Source: Saccharopolyspora sp. NFXS83
GTDB lineage: Bacteria > Actinomycetota > Actinomycetes > Mycobacteriales > Pseudonocardiaceae
Length of the DNA stretch: 64,000 nt
Assembly (NCBI RefSeq): GCF_026241095.1
Contig: NZ_JAPFGB010000019.1
Span: 1 to 64,000 of the forward strand
Direction of reading: 5' to 3'
Both the position numbers and the translations under genes were made by a program. This document shows positions 17,116 through 25,011 of the stretch, in pieces. The notes below the pieces were generated by a model. It made no database searches and was not told the DNA's origin. It saw nothing but the letters and a program-made list of their open reading frames with translations. How positions within the stretch are numbered: the stretch's first letter is position 1; the number at the start of each line of letters is the position of its first letter.

Positions 17116-17943
17116 ATGAGCAGTGGTGAGCTGGGCGCGTTCCTGCGCGCCCGCCGCGCGCAGCGGTCTCCCGACGACGCGGGCGTCGTCTACTCGGGGC
17201 GGCGCAAGGTCACCGGCCTGCGGCGCGAAGAGGTCGCGGTGCTCGCCGGGGTCAACGCCGACTACTACACGCGGCTGGAGCAGGGCCGCGAAACCCACCC
17301 GTCCGCCCAAGTCCTCGACGCGCTGTGCCGAGCGCTCGACCTCGACGCCGACTCCCGCGACCACCTGCACCGGCTCGCCGGCACCGCCCCGGCGGGAACT
17401 CCCGACCCGGCACCGGCGATCGTCGGTCCGCAGCTGCGGCAACTCATGGACGGCTCCCCGCACACCCCGGCGCTCGTGCTCGACCGGACCCTGGGCGTGC
17501 TGGCCACCAACGCGCTCGCCGACGCCCTGTTCGCCCCGTTCGCCCGCGTCGACAACCTCGCGCGCATGACCTTCCTCGACCCCGCCGCACGCCACTTCTA
17601 CGCGCGGTGGGACTGGACGGCGCAGGCCGTCGTGGCCAACCTGCGGATCGCGGAAGGCTACGCGGACCCGGCGCTACCGGGGCTGGTCGCCGAACTCAGC
17701 GCCGCCAGCGAACGGTTCCGCACCCTGTGGCAGTCCCACTCGGTGCGCGGCAAGACCGGCGACCCCAAGCACCTGCACCACCCCGACGTCGGCCCGCTCA
17801 CGCTCACCTACCAGGCGTTCGACGTGCGCAGCGCCCCAGGCCAGCAGCTGATCCTGTACCACGCGGAACCCGGCACCCCCAGCGCGCACGCGTTGGCGCT
17901 GCTCACCAGCCTCCACGCACCCATCCGCGCGCCGCACCGGTGA
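17116..17943 (+). CDS. MmyB-like HTH transcriptional regulator
   Basis: 275-residue regulator: an N-terminal XRE helix-turn-helix (T-G-L-R-R-E-E-V-A-V-L-A-G-V-N-A-D-Y-Y) followed by a C-terminal MmyB/PAS-like ligand domain (L-V-L-D-R-T-L-G-V-L-A-T-N-A-L-A-D-A-L-F). It is divergent from the Atu4866-SDR operon and probably controls it. TAGGCT at 17104-17109, 6 nt before ATG, suggests leaderless transcription. Two paralogues occur at 28124 and 43381. Confidence 0.9.
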   Translation: MSSGELGAFLRARRAQRSPDDAGVVYSGRRKVTGLRREEVAVLAGVNADYYTRLEQGRETHPSAQVLDALCRALDLDADSRDHLHRLAGTAPAGTPDPAPAIVGPQLRQLMDGSPHTPALVLDRTLGVLATNALADALFAPFARVDNLARMTFLDPAARHFYARWDWTAQAVVANLRIAEGYADPALPGLVAELSAASERFRTLWQSHSVRGKTGDPKHLHHPDVGPLTLTYQAFDVRSAPGQQLILYHAEPGTPSAHALALLTSLHAPIRAPHR

Positions 17944-17953
17944 CGGCGCGGGG

Positions 17954-18268
17954 TCACGACACCGGCGGGACGAGCCGGTCGTCGACGAGGTCCTGGTACT
18001 GCGGGTGCTTGCCGATGTAGGCGGCGGTGTACTCGCACAGCGGAGTGACCAGCGCCCCCTCGTCGCGCACCACGTCGAGCGCCCCGGCGGTGAGCCGCCC
18101 CGCCAACCCCCGGCCCTGGTGGGCGTCGTCGATCTCGGTGTGGGTGATCACCACCCGCCCCGGAGTTCGCCGGTACTCGGCGAACCCGGCGAGAACGCCG
18201 TCGACGGTGATCTCGAAGCGGCTGCGGTCGGACCGGTCGGTGACCCGCACTGCGGACTGATCGCTCAT
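17954..18268 (-). CDS. GCN5-like N-acetyltransferase (short type)
   Basis: 104-residue protein of the short GNAT group: F-E-I-T-V-D-G-V-L-A-G-F, I-T-H-T-E-I-D-D-A-H-Q-G-R-G-L-A (acetyl-CoA loop), V-T-P-L-C-E-Y-T-A-A-Y-I. It lacks the N-terminal half of a full GNAT, which is normal for this group. GAAGGG precedes ATG 18268. It faces the MmyB regulator tail to tail with a 10-bp gap. Confidence 0.88.
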   Translation of the reverse strand: MSDQSAVRVTDRSDRSRFEITVDGVLAGFAEYRRTPGRVVITHTEIDDAHQGRGLAGRLTAGALDVVRDEGALVTPLCEYTAAYIGKHPQYQDLVDDRLVPPVS

Positions 18269-18428
18269 ACCGCCCTTCTACCAGCACCCCACCCGCACTG
18301 GAAGATCCTCACCGCCGCACCCGGCTCCTGCTTGCGGTGAGGACCTGAGAGATCTCCCCGAGCGCTCCGTCGCCGCGAGGGGGTGGCAGAGCGATCTCGG
18401 TCCGCGCGCCTGCGGCTACGATCCGCTC

Positions 18429-18971
18429 GTGTCCGGAGCAGCCGCGTGGCCCGTCGCCTCGCCGATCTCGACGGCGCGACTCCGGCTCGAACCGTTGCGG
18501 GTGGGGCACGCGCCCGAAACCGCTCCCGTTTTCGGCGACGTGCGGCTGCACGAGTGGACCGGTGGCACGCCCTGCACGCCTGCTGAGCTGGAAGCCCGGT
18601 ACCTGCGGCAAGCGGGCGGATCGTCTCCGGACGGCACGCGGGGCTGGTTGAACTGGATCCTGCGGAGACGATCGGACGGGCGGCTCACCGGAACCGTCCA
18701 GGCGACCCTGCCCCGGCCGCACCGACGGCTCAGCGCGCAGCTCGCCTGGGTCGTCGGCCACGATCACCAGGGCAACGGCTACGGCCGTGAGGGTGCGCGG
18801 GCGATGGTGGAGTGGCTGCGCGCGCACGGCCCCGCCGAGCTGACCGCGCACGTTCATCCGCGGCACGAAGCGTCGAACGCCATCGCGCGGGCGGTGGGGT
18901 TGAACGCGACGAATACGGTCTCGGGTGGCGAGGTCCGCTGGCGGTCCCAGCCAGCGTCCCGTCGCCGATGA
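18429..18971 (+). CDS. GNAT-family N-acetyltransferase (RimJ/RimL type)
   Basis: 180-residue acetyltransferase of the RimJ/RimL-like group: S-T-A-R-L-R-L-E-P-L near the start, V-V-G-H-D-H-Q-G-N-G-Y-G-R-E-G as the acetyl-CoA pyrophosphate loop, and H-P-R-H-E-A-S-N-A-I-A-R. Possible targets are a ribosomal-protein N-terminus or a small amine. GTG 18429 follows a TACGAT -10-like box (18417-18422) by 6 nt and has no Shine-Dalgarno site, so it is probably leaderless. Confidence 0.85.
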   Translation: MSGAAAWPVASPISTARLRLEPLRVGHAPETAPVFGDVRLHEWTGGTPCTPAELEARYLRQAGGSSPDGTRGWLNWILRRRSDGRLTGTVQATLPRPHRRLSAQLAWVVGHDHQGNGYGREGARAMVEWLRAHGPAELTAHVHPRHEASNAIARAVGLNATNTVSGGEVRWRSQPASRRR

Positions 18972-19068
18972 ACCACCGGCACCTCGGCCTCGACCGCGCG
19001 CCGCACCGAGCGCTGCGGAGCGCGGCCGGTGGTGCGGCAGCAGAAGATCACACCCTTGGAGGCACTCC

Positions 19069-19650
19069 ATGCCCGTGAGCACGATCGATCCGCGCGCCGC
19101 GCTGGTGCTCGTCGACCTGCAGAACGGCATCACCGGCGCACCCGGCGCGCCCCGGCCCACCGCCGACGTCGTGGCGGGCTGCGCGGAACTGGCCGAGGCG
19201 TTCCGCGGCCACGATCTCCCGGTCGTGCTCGTGCGGGTCAGCTTCGCCGCCGACGGTGCCGACGCCGCGCCGGGACGCACCGACGCCCCCGGTCGGTCCG
19301 GGCCGCGGCCCGAAGGGTGGGACGTCATCGTCGACGAACTCGCCGGGCATCCCGAGGACGTCGTCGTGACCAAGCGCAACTGGGGCGCGTTCCACGGCAC
19401 CGACCTCGACGTGCAGCTGCGGCGGCGGGGCATCACCCAGGTCGTGCTCGGCGGCATCGCCACCAGCCTCGGCGTGGAATCCACTGCTCGCGCCGCGCAC
19501 GAGCACGGCTACCACGTCACCCTCGCCACCGACGCGATGACCGACCTCGACGCCGACGCCCACCGCAACAGCGTCGAGCGGATCTTCCCGCGCCTCGGCG
19601 AGAGCGGCACCGCCGCGGAGATCATCGACGTGCTCGCCGACACCCGCTGA
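19069..19650 (+). CDS. Isochorismatase-like hydrolase, catalytic Cys absent
   Basis: 193-residue cysteine-hydrolase-fold protein. The Asp of the triad is in L-V-D-L-Q-N-G and the Lys in V-V-T-K-R-N-W-G-A-F, but the position normally holding the nucleophilic Cys (x-T-x-x-C-V-E-S-T-A) reads A-T-S-L-G-V-E-S-T-A. This Gly variant recurs in a widespread subgroup, so activity as an amidohydrolase is uncertain. GGAGG at 19058-19062 precedes ATG 19069; the upstream open frame is non-coding. Confidence 0.85.
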   Translation: MPVSTIDPRAALVLVDLQNGITGAPGAPRPTADVVAGCAELAEAFRGHDLPVVLVRVSFAADGADAAPGRTDAPGRSGPRPEGWDVIVDELAGHPEDVVVTKRNWGAFHGTDLDVQLRRRGITQVVLGGIATSLGVESTARAAHEHGYHVTLATDAMTDLDADAHRNSVERIFPRLGESGTAAEIIDVLADTR

Positions 19651-19688
19651 CCGGACGCCACCGGAGTGCGCCGGGCAGGGGAGGGAGA

Positions 19689-20369
19689 TCACTGCTGCGC
19701 GAGGGCGGCGATGAGGCTGCGGCCCGCGTCGCGCACGTGGTCCTCGGCGGCCTGCTCCAACGACTCGTGCCCGGCGCGCAGCAACCGCACCAGCTCGCGG
19801 TGCTCGGCGACGACGATCTCGCGGTACTGCTCGTCGCCGAGCCGCACGCGGGCAAGCTGGAACAGGTAGATCTGCGACCGGATCGCCTGCCACGCCTCCA
19901 GCAACCGCCGGTTGCCCGCCAAGCGGTAGATCCGGTCGTGGAAGTCGATGTCCAGCGCCAGCAGCCGCCCCGCTTCGCCGCCCGCGGCCAGCTCGGCGGC
20001 GATGGCGTCGACCCGAGCGTCGAGTTCGGCGCAGTCGTCGGCGGTGGCGTTGGCCGCCGCCGAGCGCGCCGCGAGCCGTTCCAGCGCGGCCCGCAACGCG
20101 TACACCTCCTCGGCGTCGGCCGCGGTGACCTCGATGACCTTGGTGCCGCGATGCCAGCCGCTGCGCACCAGCCCCTCCCGGGCCAGCACCGCGAGCCCTT
20201 CGCGCACCGCGCCCCGGCTGATGTCCAGCGACGACGCCAACTCCACCTCGCGCAACGGATCGCCCGGCGCGACCACCCCGGCGAAGATCGCCTCCCGGAC
20301 CCGGTCGGCGGCCTCATCGGCCAGGCCGCGGCGCTGCGCGGTGCGGATCGAACCCAACGACGACTCCAT
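19689..20369 (-). CDS. GntR-family regulator (FadR/FCD type)
   Basis: 226-residue regulator with an N-terminal winged HTH (R-E-A-I-F-A-G-V-V-A-P-G-D-P-L, L-D-I-S-R-G-A-V-R-E-G-L) and a helical C-terminal FCD domain whose metal/ligand histidines are visible in D-I-D-F-H-D-R-I-Y, A-E-H-R-E-L and E-D-H-V-R. It diverges from the VOC-SDR pair at 20435 and is the likely regulator of it. The promoter appears leaderless: TTGACC, 17 bp, CAACAT, then 6 nt to ATG. Confidence 0.9.
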   Translation of the reverse strand: MESSLGSIRTAQRRGLADEAADRVREAIFAGVVAPGDPLREVELASSLDISRGAVREGLAVLAREGLVRSGWHRGTKVIEVTAADAEEVYALRAALERLAARSAAANATADDCAELDARVDAIAAELAAGGEAGRLLALDIDFHDRIYRLAGNRRLLEAWQAIRSQIYLFQLARVRLGDEQYREIVVAEHRELVRLLRAGHESLEQAAEDHVRDAGRSLIAALAQQ

Positions 20370-20370
20370 G

Positions 20371-20404
20371 TTCGAATGTTGACATCAGGACATGGCGGGG
20401 TCAA
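20371..20404 (-). promoter_or_regulatory. Promoter of the GntR gene with overlapping dyad
   Basis: Minus-strand -35 TTGACC at 20399-20404, 17-bp spacer, -10 CAACAT at 20376-20381, then 6 nt to the ATG. ATGTtgACAT (20376-20385) and TTCGAA (20371-20376) are small dyads over the -10 region and could form the regulator's own operator. Confidence 0.5.
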
Positions 20405-20434
20405 GGTGGCGGTAGTCCAGCGAACGGAGTCGCC

Positions 20435-20860
20435 ATGACCTCGACCCGCCCCGGTTTCCACCTCGCCATCCCCGTCGACGACCTCGACCGCGCCCGCGCC
20501 TTCTACGGCGACGTCCTCGGCCTCGACCAAGGACGTTCCTCCGATGCGTGGGTGGACTGGAACTTCCACGGGCACCAGCTCGTCACCCACGTCGTCGACG
20601 GCGACCGCGTGGCCACCGGGCACAACCCCGTTGACGGCCACGACGTGCCGGTGCCGCACTTCGGGCTGCTGCTGGCCACCGACGACTTCCACGTGCTCGC
20701 CGAACGGCTGCGCGCCGCGGGCACCGACTTCGTCATCGAGCCCTACCTGCGCTTCGCCGGGCAACCGGGCGAGCAGTGGACGATGTTCCTGCTCGACCCC
20801 GCGGGCAACGCGCTGGAGTTCAAGGCGTTCCACGACGAAGCGCAGGTGTTCGCCCGATGA
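20435..20860 (+). CDS. VOC-family (glyoxalase-like) protein
   Basis: 141-residue vicinal-oxygen-chelate protein: F-H-L-A-I-P-V-D-D-L-D-R-A-R-A-F-Y at the N-terminus with the first metal-ligand His, H-F-G-L-L-L in the second half, and P-A-G-N-A-L-E-F-K with the terminal Glu. Expected to be a metal-dependent lyase, dioxygenase or binding protein. GGAG 6 nt before ATG 20435. It overlaps the following SDR by 4 bp (ATGA). Confidence 0.87.
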   Translation: MTSTRPGFHLAIPVDDLDRARAFYGDVLGLDQGRSSDAWVDWNFHGHQLVTHVVDGDRVATGHNPVDGHDVPVPHFGLLLATDDFHVLAERLRAAGTDFVIEPYLRFAGQPGEQWTMFLLDPAGNALEFKAFHDEAQVFAR

Positions 20861-21609
20861 GCCGCGGTGTCCTGATCACCGGTGCCTCCCGCGGCATCGG
20901 CCGCGCCATCGCCACCGCGTTCGCCGCCGCGGGCGACCGCGTCGCCGTGCACTGCGCCTCCCGCCCCGACGACGCCGCCCGCACCGTGCGGGAACTGCCG
21001 GGAACCGGGCACGTGCTGCTGCAGGCCGACATCGCCGACCCCGGCCAGGTCGAACAGCTCGTCACCGACGCCGTCACCGGGCTCGGCGACCTCGACGTCC
21101 TGGTCAACAACGCGGCCGTGATGACCCCGCACCCACCGGCCACCACCTCCTACGCCGAGTGGCAGGCCGCGTGGCGCGCCACCGTCGACGTGAACCTGCT
21201 GGGCGCGGCGAACGTGAGCCACCAGGTCGCCGCGCACCTCATCGGCCGCGGCGCCGAAGGCCGCATCGTCAACGTCGGCTCGCGCGGGGCCTTCCGCGGC
21301 GAACCCGACCACCCCGCCTACGCCGCGAGCAAAGCCGCGCTGCACGCCCTCGGCCAGTCCCTCGCAGTGGCGCTGGCCCCGCACGGGATCGGCGTCGCCT
21401 CCGTCGCGCCCGGGTTCGTCGCCACCGAACGCGTCACCGACCGCCTCGCCGGGCAGCAGGGCGAGGACATCCGCGCCCAGAGCCCGTTCGGCCGGGTCGC
21501 CGCGCCCGAGGAGATCGCCTCCGCCGTCGTCTACCTCGCGTCCCCGGAGGCCATCTGGTCCTCGGGCACCGTGCTCGACGTCAACGGAGCGTCCTACCTG
21601 CGCACCTGA
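20857..21609 (+). CDS. SDR-family oxidoreductase
   Basis: 250-residue short-chain dehydrogenase/reductase of the FabG-like group: I-T-G-A-S-R-G-I-G, N-N-A-A-V, catalytic Ser in N-V-G-S-R-G, Y-A-A-S-K, and a C-terminal S-S-G-T-V-L-D-V-N-G. The start ATG 20857 overlaps the VOC stop. It likely forms a GntR-controlled small catabolic unit with the VOC protein. A strong hairpin overlaps its stop codon. Confidence 0.92.
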   Translation: MSRGVLITGASRGIGRAIATAFAAAGDRVAVHCASRPDDAARTVRELPGTGHVLLQADIADPGQVEQLVTDAVTGLGDLDVLVNNAAVMTPHPPATTSYAEWQAAWRATVDVNLLGAANVSHQVAAHLIGRGAEGRIVNVGSRGAFRGEPDHPAYAASKAALHALGQSLAVALAPHGIGVASVAPGFVATERVTDRLAGQQGEDIRAQSPFGRVAAPEEIASAVVYLASPEAIWSSGTVLDVNGASYLRT

Positions 21610-21634
21610 TCCACCGCGGCCGTGGTGGATCAGG
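21605..21634 (+). terminator. Perfect 11-bp hairpin at the SDR stop codon
   Basis: CCTGATCCACC (21605-21615) pairs perfectly with GGTGGATCAGG (21624-21634) around an 8-nt loop. The stem includes the TGA stop at 21607-21609. There is no long U-tract, as is common in actinobacteria. Confidence 0.7.
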
Positions 21635-21755
21635 TGATCGCGCCGTCCGGCAACGGCGCGTCTCGCGACACGCCGCCGGTATCCTGGACCCGGCCGTCGA
21701 ACCCGGCAGGGGCGGCGAGCGCGACGGAATCCCGCAGCGTCGGCAGGAGCCAGCC

Positions 21756-22283
21756 ATGACCGAACGCAAACCGCTCGGCATGACCTTCGAGTCGTGGATC
21801 GACCGCCAGATCCGGGTGGCGCAGGAACGCGGTGCCTTCGACGACCTCGAAGGCACCGGCCGGCCCCTGCCCGGCGCCGGCCGACCGCACGACGAACTGT
21901 GGTGGGTCAAGGGCTACGTCGAACGCGAAGGCCTCTCCCGCGAAGCACTGCTGCCGACCCCGCTGCAACTGCGCAAGGAGATCGAGCGGCTACCGGAGAC
22001 CGTGCGGGAACTGCCCACCGAACAGGACGTCCGCGACCTCGCCGGGGACCTCAACCGCCGCATCGTCGCCTGGCTGCGCACCCCCTCCGGGCCGCCAGTG
22101 CCCCTCGCGACCGTGCGCGTCGACGACCTCGTCGCCCGCTGGCGAGACGACCGCGCCACCACGACCCCCAACGCCCCCGCCCAGCCCGCCGAGCACCGGC
22201 ACGTCGAGCGCGACGGGCGGTGGCGGCGGTTCACCCGCTACCTGCGCGGCACCACCCGATACCCGGCGCGCACCCGCCCCTGA
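21756..22283 (+). CDS. DUF1992 (DnaJ-homologue C28-like) protein
   Basis: 175-residue cytosolic protein with the DUF1992 signature: W-I-D-R-Q-I-R-V-A-Q-E-R-G-A-F-D-D-L, then G-T-G-R-P-L-P and L-P-T-P-L-Q-L-R-K-E-I. Function unknown; the same domain occurs in the eukaryotic DNAJC28 family. AGGAG at 21744-21748 precedes ATG 21756 by 7 nt. It converges on the broken amidohydrolase with a 9-bp gap. Confidence 0.9.
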   Translation: MTERKPLGMTFESWIDRQIRVAQERGAFDDLEGTGRPLPGAGRPHDELWWVKGYVEREGLSREALLPTPLQLRKEIERLPETVRELPTEQDVRDLAGDLNRRIVAWLRTPSGPPVPLATVRVDDLVARWRDDRATTTPNAPAQPAEHRHVERDGRWRRFTRYLRGTTRYPARTRP

Positions 22284-22292
22284 CCGTCCGGG

Positions 22293-23472
22293 TCAGTCGA
22301 CGACGGCGCCGCGGGCCAGCACCAGGCGCACGTCGACGAGCGCACCGAGACCGGACCGCGGATCGCCGCCCACGACCAGCACATCGGCGTCCCGGCCCGC
22401 CGCCAACCGACCCGTGACCTCGCCAAGGCCGAGCGCGGCGGCACTGCAGACCGTCGCCATCTCGACGACCCGCCCCGGCGCGAACCCGAGGTGCTCGTAG
22501 AGCTCCAACGCCCCCGCCGAATCGTCGAACGGGCTGCCGGGAAGTCCCGCGTCGGTACCGGTGATGAGGTCGACGCCCACACCGGCCATCCACGGAAGCC
22601 GCCCGTAGACCTGTTCGGCCACCTCCGGCGGCAACTTCTCGATGATCGTGCGCCAGTTCCGCGACGACGCCGCGCGCGGCCATCTCGGCGGCGGTCACGG
22701 GATCACGCTGCACGCTGCGCTGACCGGTCATCCAGGAGCAGTGCTCGACGGTGCGCACACCCGCGGCGACGGCGTCCCGGATCGCCTCGGTGCCGTGGGC
22801 GTGCGCGGCGACCGGCAACCCCAGCCGATCCGCCTCGGACACCAGGACCCGCAGCCGATCGCGGTCGAACTGGGAGACCCAACTCGGCGGGGAGTGCGGC
22901 GTGATCTGCCCACCGGAGGCCATCACCTTGATCATGTCGACGCCGAGTTCCGCGTTGCGCCGCACCTGATCGCGGATCTCGCGGTCGGAGCCGACGGCCG
23001 CGCCGAGGAACCAGCAATGACCACCGGGAACGGTCAGGGGCGGCCCGGTCGCCACGATGCGCGGGCCGAGCGCCGCGCCGGCGGTGATGTCGTCGCGCAG
23101 CCGCGCCGCCAGCCCACCGCGATCACCGCAGTCCCGCAGGGTCGTCACCCCCGAACGCAAGGCCGCCAGCGCGCGTCGACCCATCGCGTGGCGCAGCGAC
23201 TCGTCCGAAGCCGCACGCACGGTCTCCACCAACGCCGCCGCATCGGCCGAGGCCTCGTCGAACGCGAGGTGCACGTGCGCGTTGACCAACCCCGGCAGCA
23301 CGGTCGCACCGTCGAAGTGCTGTCGCCGCACCCCTTCGGGAGCCAGCGCCAGCACCTCGCGGCGCGGCCCGACCGCCACGATGCGGGTGTCGTCGACGAG
23401 CACCGCGCCGCCCTCGACGCACTCGCCCTCGGGGCCGGGCAGCACCCGATCCGCCGTGATCAGTCGCAGCAC
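22293..23472 (-). pseudogene. Frameshifted amidohydrolase (imidazolonepropionase-like family)
   Basis: The first 270 residues read from 23472 with all metal motifs: N-A-H-V-H, M-I-K-V-M-A-S-G-G and A-H-A-H-G-T. The remaining roughly 110 residues, with the catalytic Asp in T-G-T-D-A-G-L-P and a normal C-terminus ending at 22293, lie in the next frame. The break falls between about 22635 and 22675 and equals one extra base. An intact paralogue at 52170-53378 aligns across the break. This is either a recently inactivated gene or a sequence error; if intact the protein would be about 393 residues, a metal-dependent hydrolase of unknown substrate. Confidence 0.85.
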
Positions 23473-23651
23473 ACTTCGCCTCCCAGCGCCGTTGCGGCCG
23501 GCCCGTGAGGCACACCGGCCCCTAGAAGATCCATCCGCACCCCACGACGAGAAACATCACGGTGACGCAACTCGGCCGGTCAGGCCGATCACCGGACCCT
23601 GCCGATCACCGGCGACGCGCCCGGCGAGATCCACCAACGCCGGGGCACCAC

Positions 23652-24626
23652 TCAGCCGCGGGGCGAACCGGTCGGGAGCTCGTCGAGACCACCGGCGAAG
23701 GGCGTTGAGCGCCAGTGCTCGACGGCCGGTCGCACCGCGTCCACCAGCATCGGCAACCGCGGTGCGAGCGCCAGGCACGACACTGCCCGCACCATGCCCA
23801 CCGCGTTGACGAACCGCAGCACCCGCTCGTCCAACCCGCGCAACCCCAGGCGCCGCGCCGCCGCGTCGTAAACGGCTTCGCCGTCCGGGCCGAACGAGGC
23901 CAGATCCCACTCGACCGGGCCGAGCGTGGCCAGCTCGAAATCGGAGAACAGCTCACCACCCGGAGTGGACACGACGTTGACCGCCGGAGCGTCCCCGTGG
24001 ATCGCCTGCAACTCCACGTCCGGGAACACCGCCTCGAACTCCGCCCGCGAGCGCACGACGGGCTCCAGGACGTCCCACTCGCGGCGAGCGCGGTCGAGAT
24101 CCACCGCCGTGATCAGCTCCGGGCACCCGTCGAGACCGGCCAGCGCGTCGGTGACCATCCGCGGGTCGGCCGCCGACAGGAACGGCAGCTCACCCGGATA
24201 GTCGCGCAACGCGGCGTGCAGCTCGGCGATCAGGCCGCACCGGCGCACGTAATCGGGCTCGGCGCCGTGATCGACGTCGACGAACTCCCAGAACGTCATC
24301 GAGAATCCGTCCCGGCGCACGGGTTCCCGCGCCACCAGCGGACTCGGCGGGATCACCGGCACGCCCTGCTCCGCCAGCCACGCCACCACGTCCAGCTCCA
24401 CCCGCTGCTGCTCGGCCTGCTCCCAGGCGTCCGCGTGGGGCGGCAACACGGTGGGGACCCGGACGACCACCGGGGACGGCGCGAGGTGCACGACCACGGA
24501 GAACACGTCGTGCAGCACGGTCGCCGCACCCACGTCCAACCCGAGGTCGCGCCCCGCTCCCACGGCGGCGGCACGAGCCCGTGCCGTGCGTTCGGCGAGC
24601 TGATCGGAGGTCATCGAAACGGGCAT
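23652..24626 (-). CDS. Aminoglycoside phosphotransferase-family kinase
   Basis: 324-residue protein with the APH/choline-kinase fold. The catalytic loop is I-H-G-D-A-P-A-V-N (H-G-D-x4-N) and the metal-binding Asp follows in S-D-F-E. The N-lobe contains V-F-S-V-V-V-H-L-A-P-S-P-V-V-V-R-V. The family covers antibiotic kinases and metabolic kinases, so resistance cannot be assumed. Start choice is weak: ATG 24626 or ATG 24614, neither with a clear ribosome binding site. Confidence 0.82.
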   Translation of the reverse strand: MPVSMTSDQLAERTARARAAAVGAGRDLGLDVGAATVLHDVFSVVVHLAPSPVVVRVPTVLPPHADAWEQAEQQRVELDVVAWLAEQGVPVIPPSPLVAREPVRRDGFSMTFWEFVDVDHGAEPDYVRRCGLIAELHAALRDYPGELPFLSAADPRMVTDALAGLDGCPELITAVDLDRARREWDVLEPVVRSRAEFEAVFPDVELQAIHGDAPAVNVVSTPGGELFSDFELATLGPVEWDLASFGPDGEAVYDAAARRLGLRGLDERVLRFVNAVGMVRAVSCLALAPRLPMLVDAVRPAVEHWRSTPFAGGLDELPTGSPRG

Positions 24627-25011
24627 GCCGGTGATGGTGGCACGCGGCACGATCACGCCGCGACGCATTTTCACGCCGCCGCAGAACGGTCCGCGCAGGC
24701 CCGGCACTCCCGAAGTCGCCCCCGTCCGCGAAGTACTCGGCGATTCGGCACGGATCGGAAAGCTCGCAGAAACGTCCCTCGCGGCAATCATCGTGCGCGG
24801 CGATCGCCGGTGGGGTGGGGCCGTGTCCTAATCGCCCTCGATCAGAGCTCGTCACCTCCTCCGCAGACGCCCGGGCCGCCGCGCGTCGCCATGGCCGGCG
24901 GCCGGGCGAACGTCTTGCCGCCGGAAAGCGACATGATGAGCCGAGACGTCCATCCCGTTTGCGCGAATCGACATTTCATGACCTCTTCGAGAGGCCGATA
25001 CGGTCGAAATC
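24627..25011. other. 385-bp intergenic region between divergent genes
   Basis: I see no coding sequence. It separates the phosphotransferase (minus) from the amidase (plus). TACGGT at 24999-25004 lies 7 nt before the amidase ATG and is the likely -10 of a leaderless amidase transcript. Confidence 0.55.
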
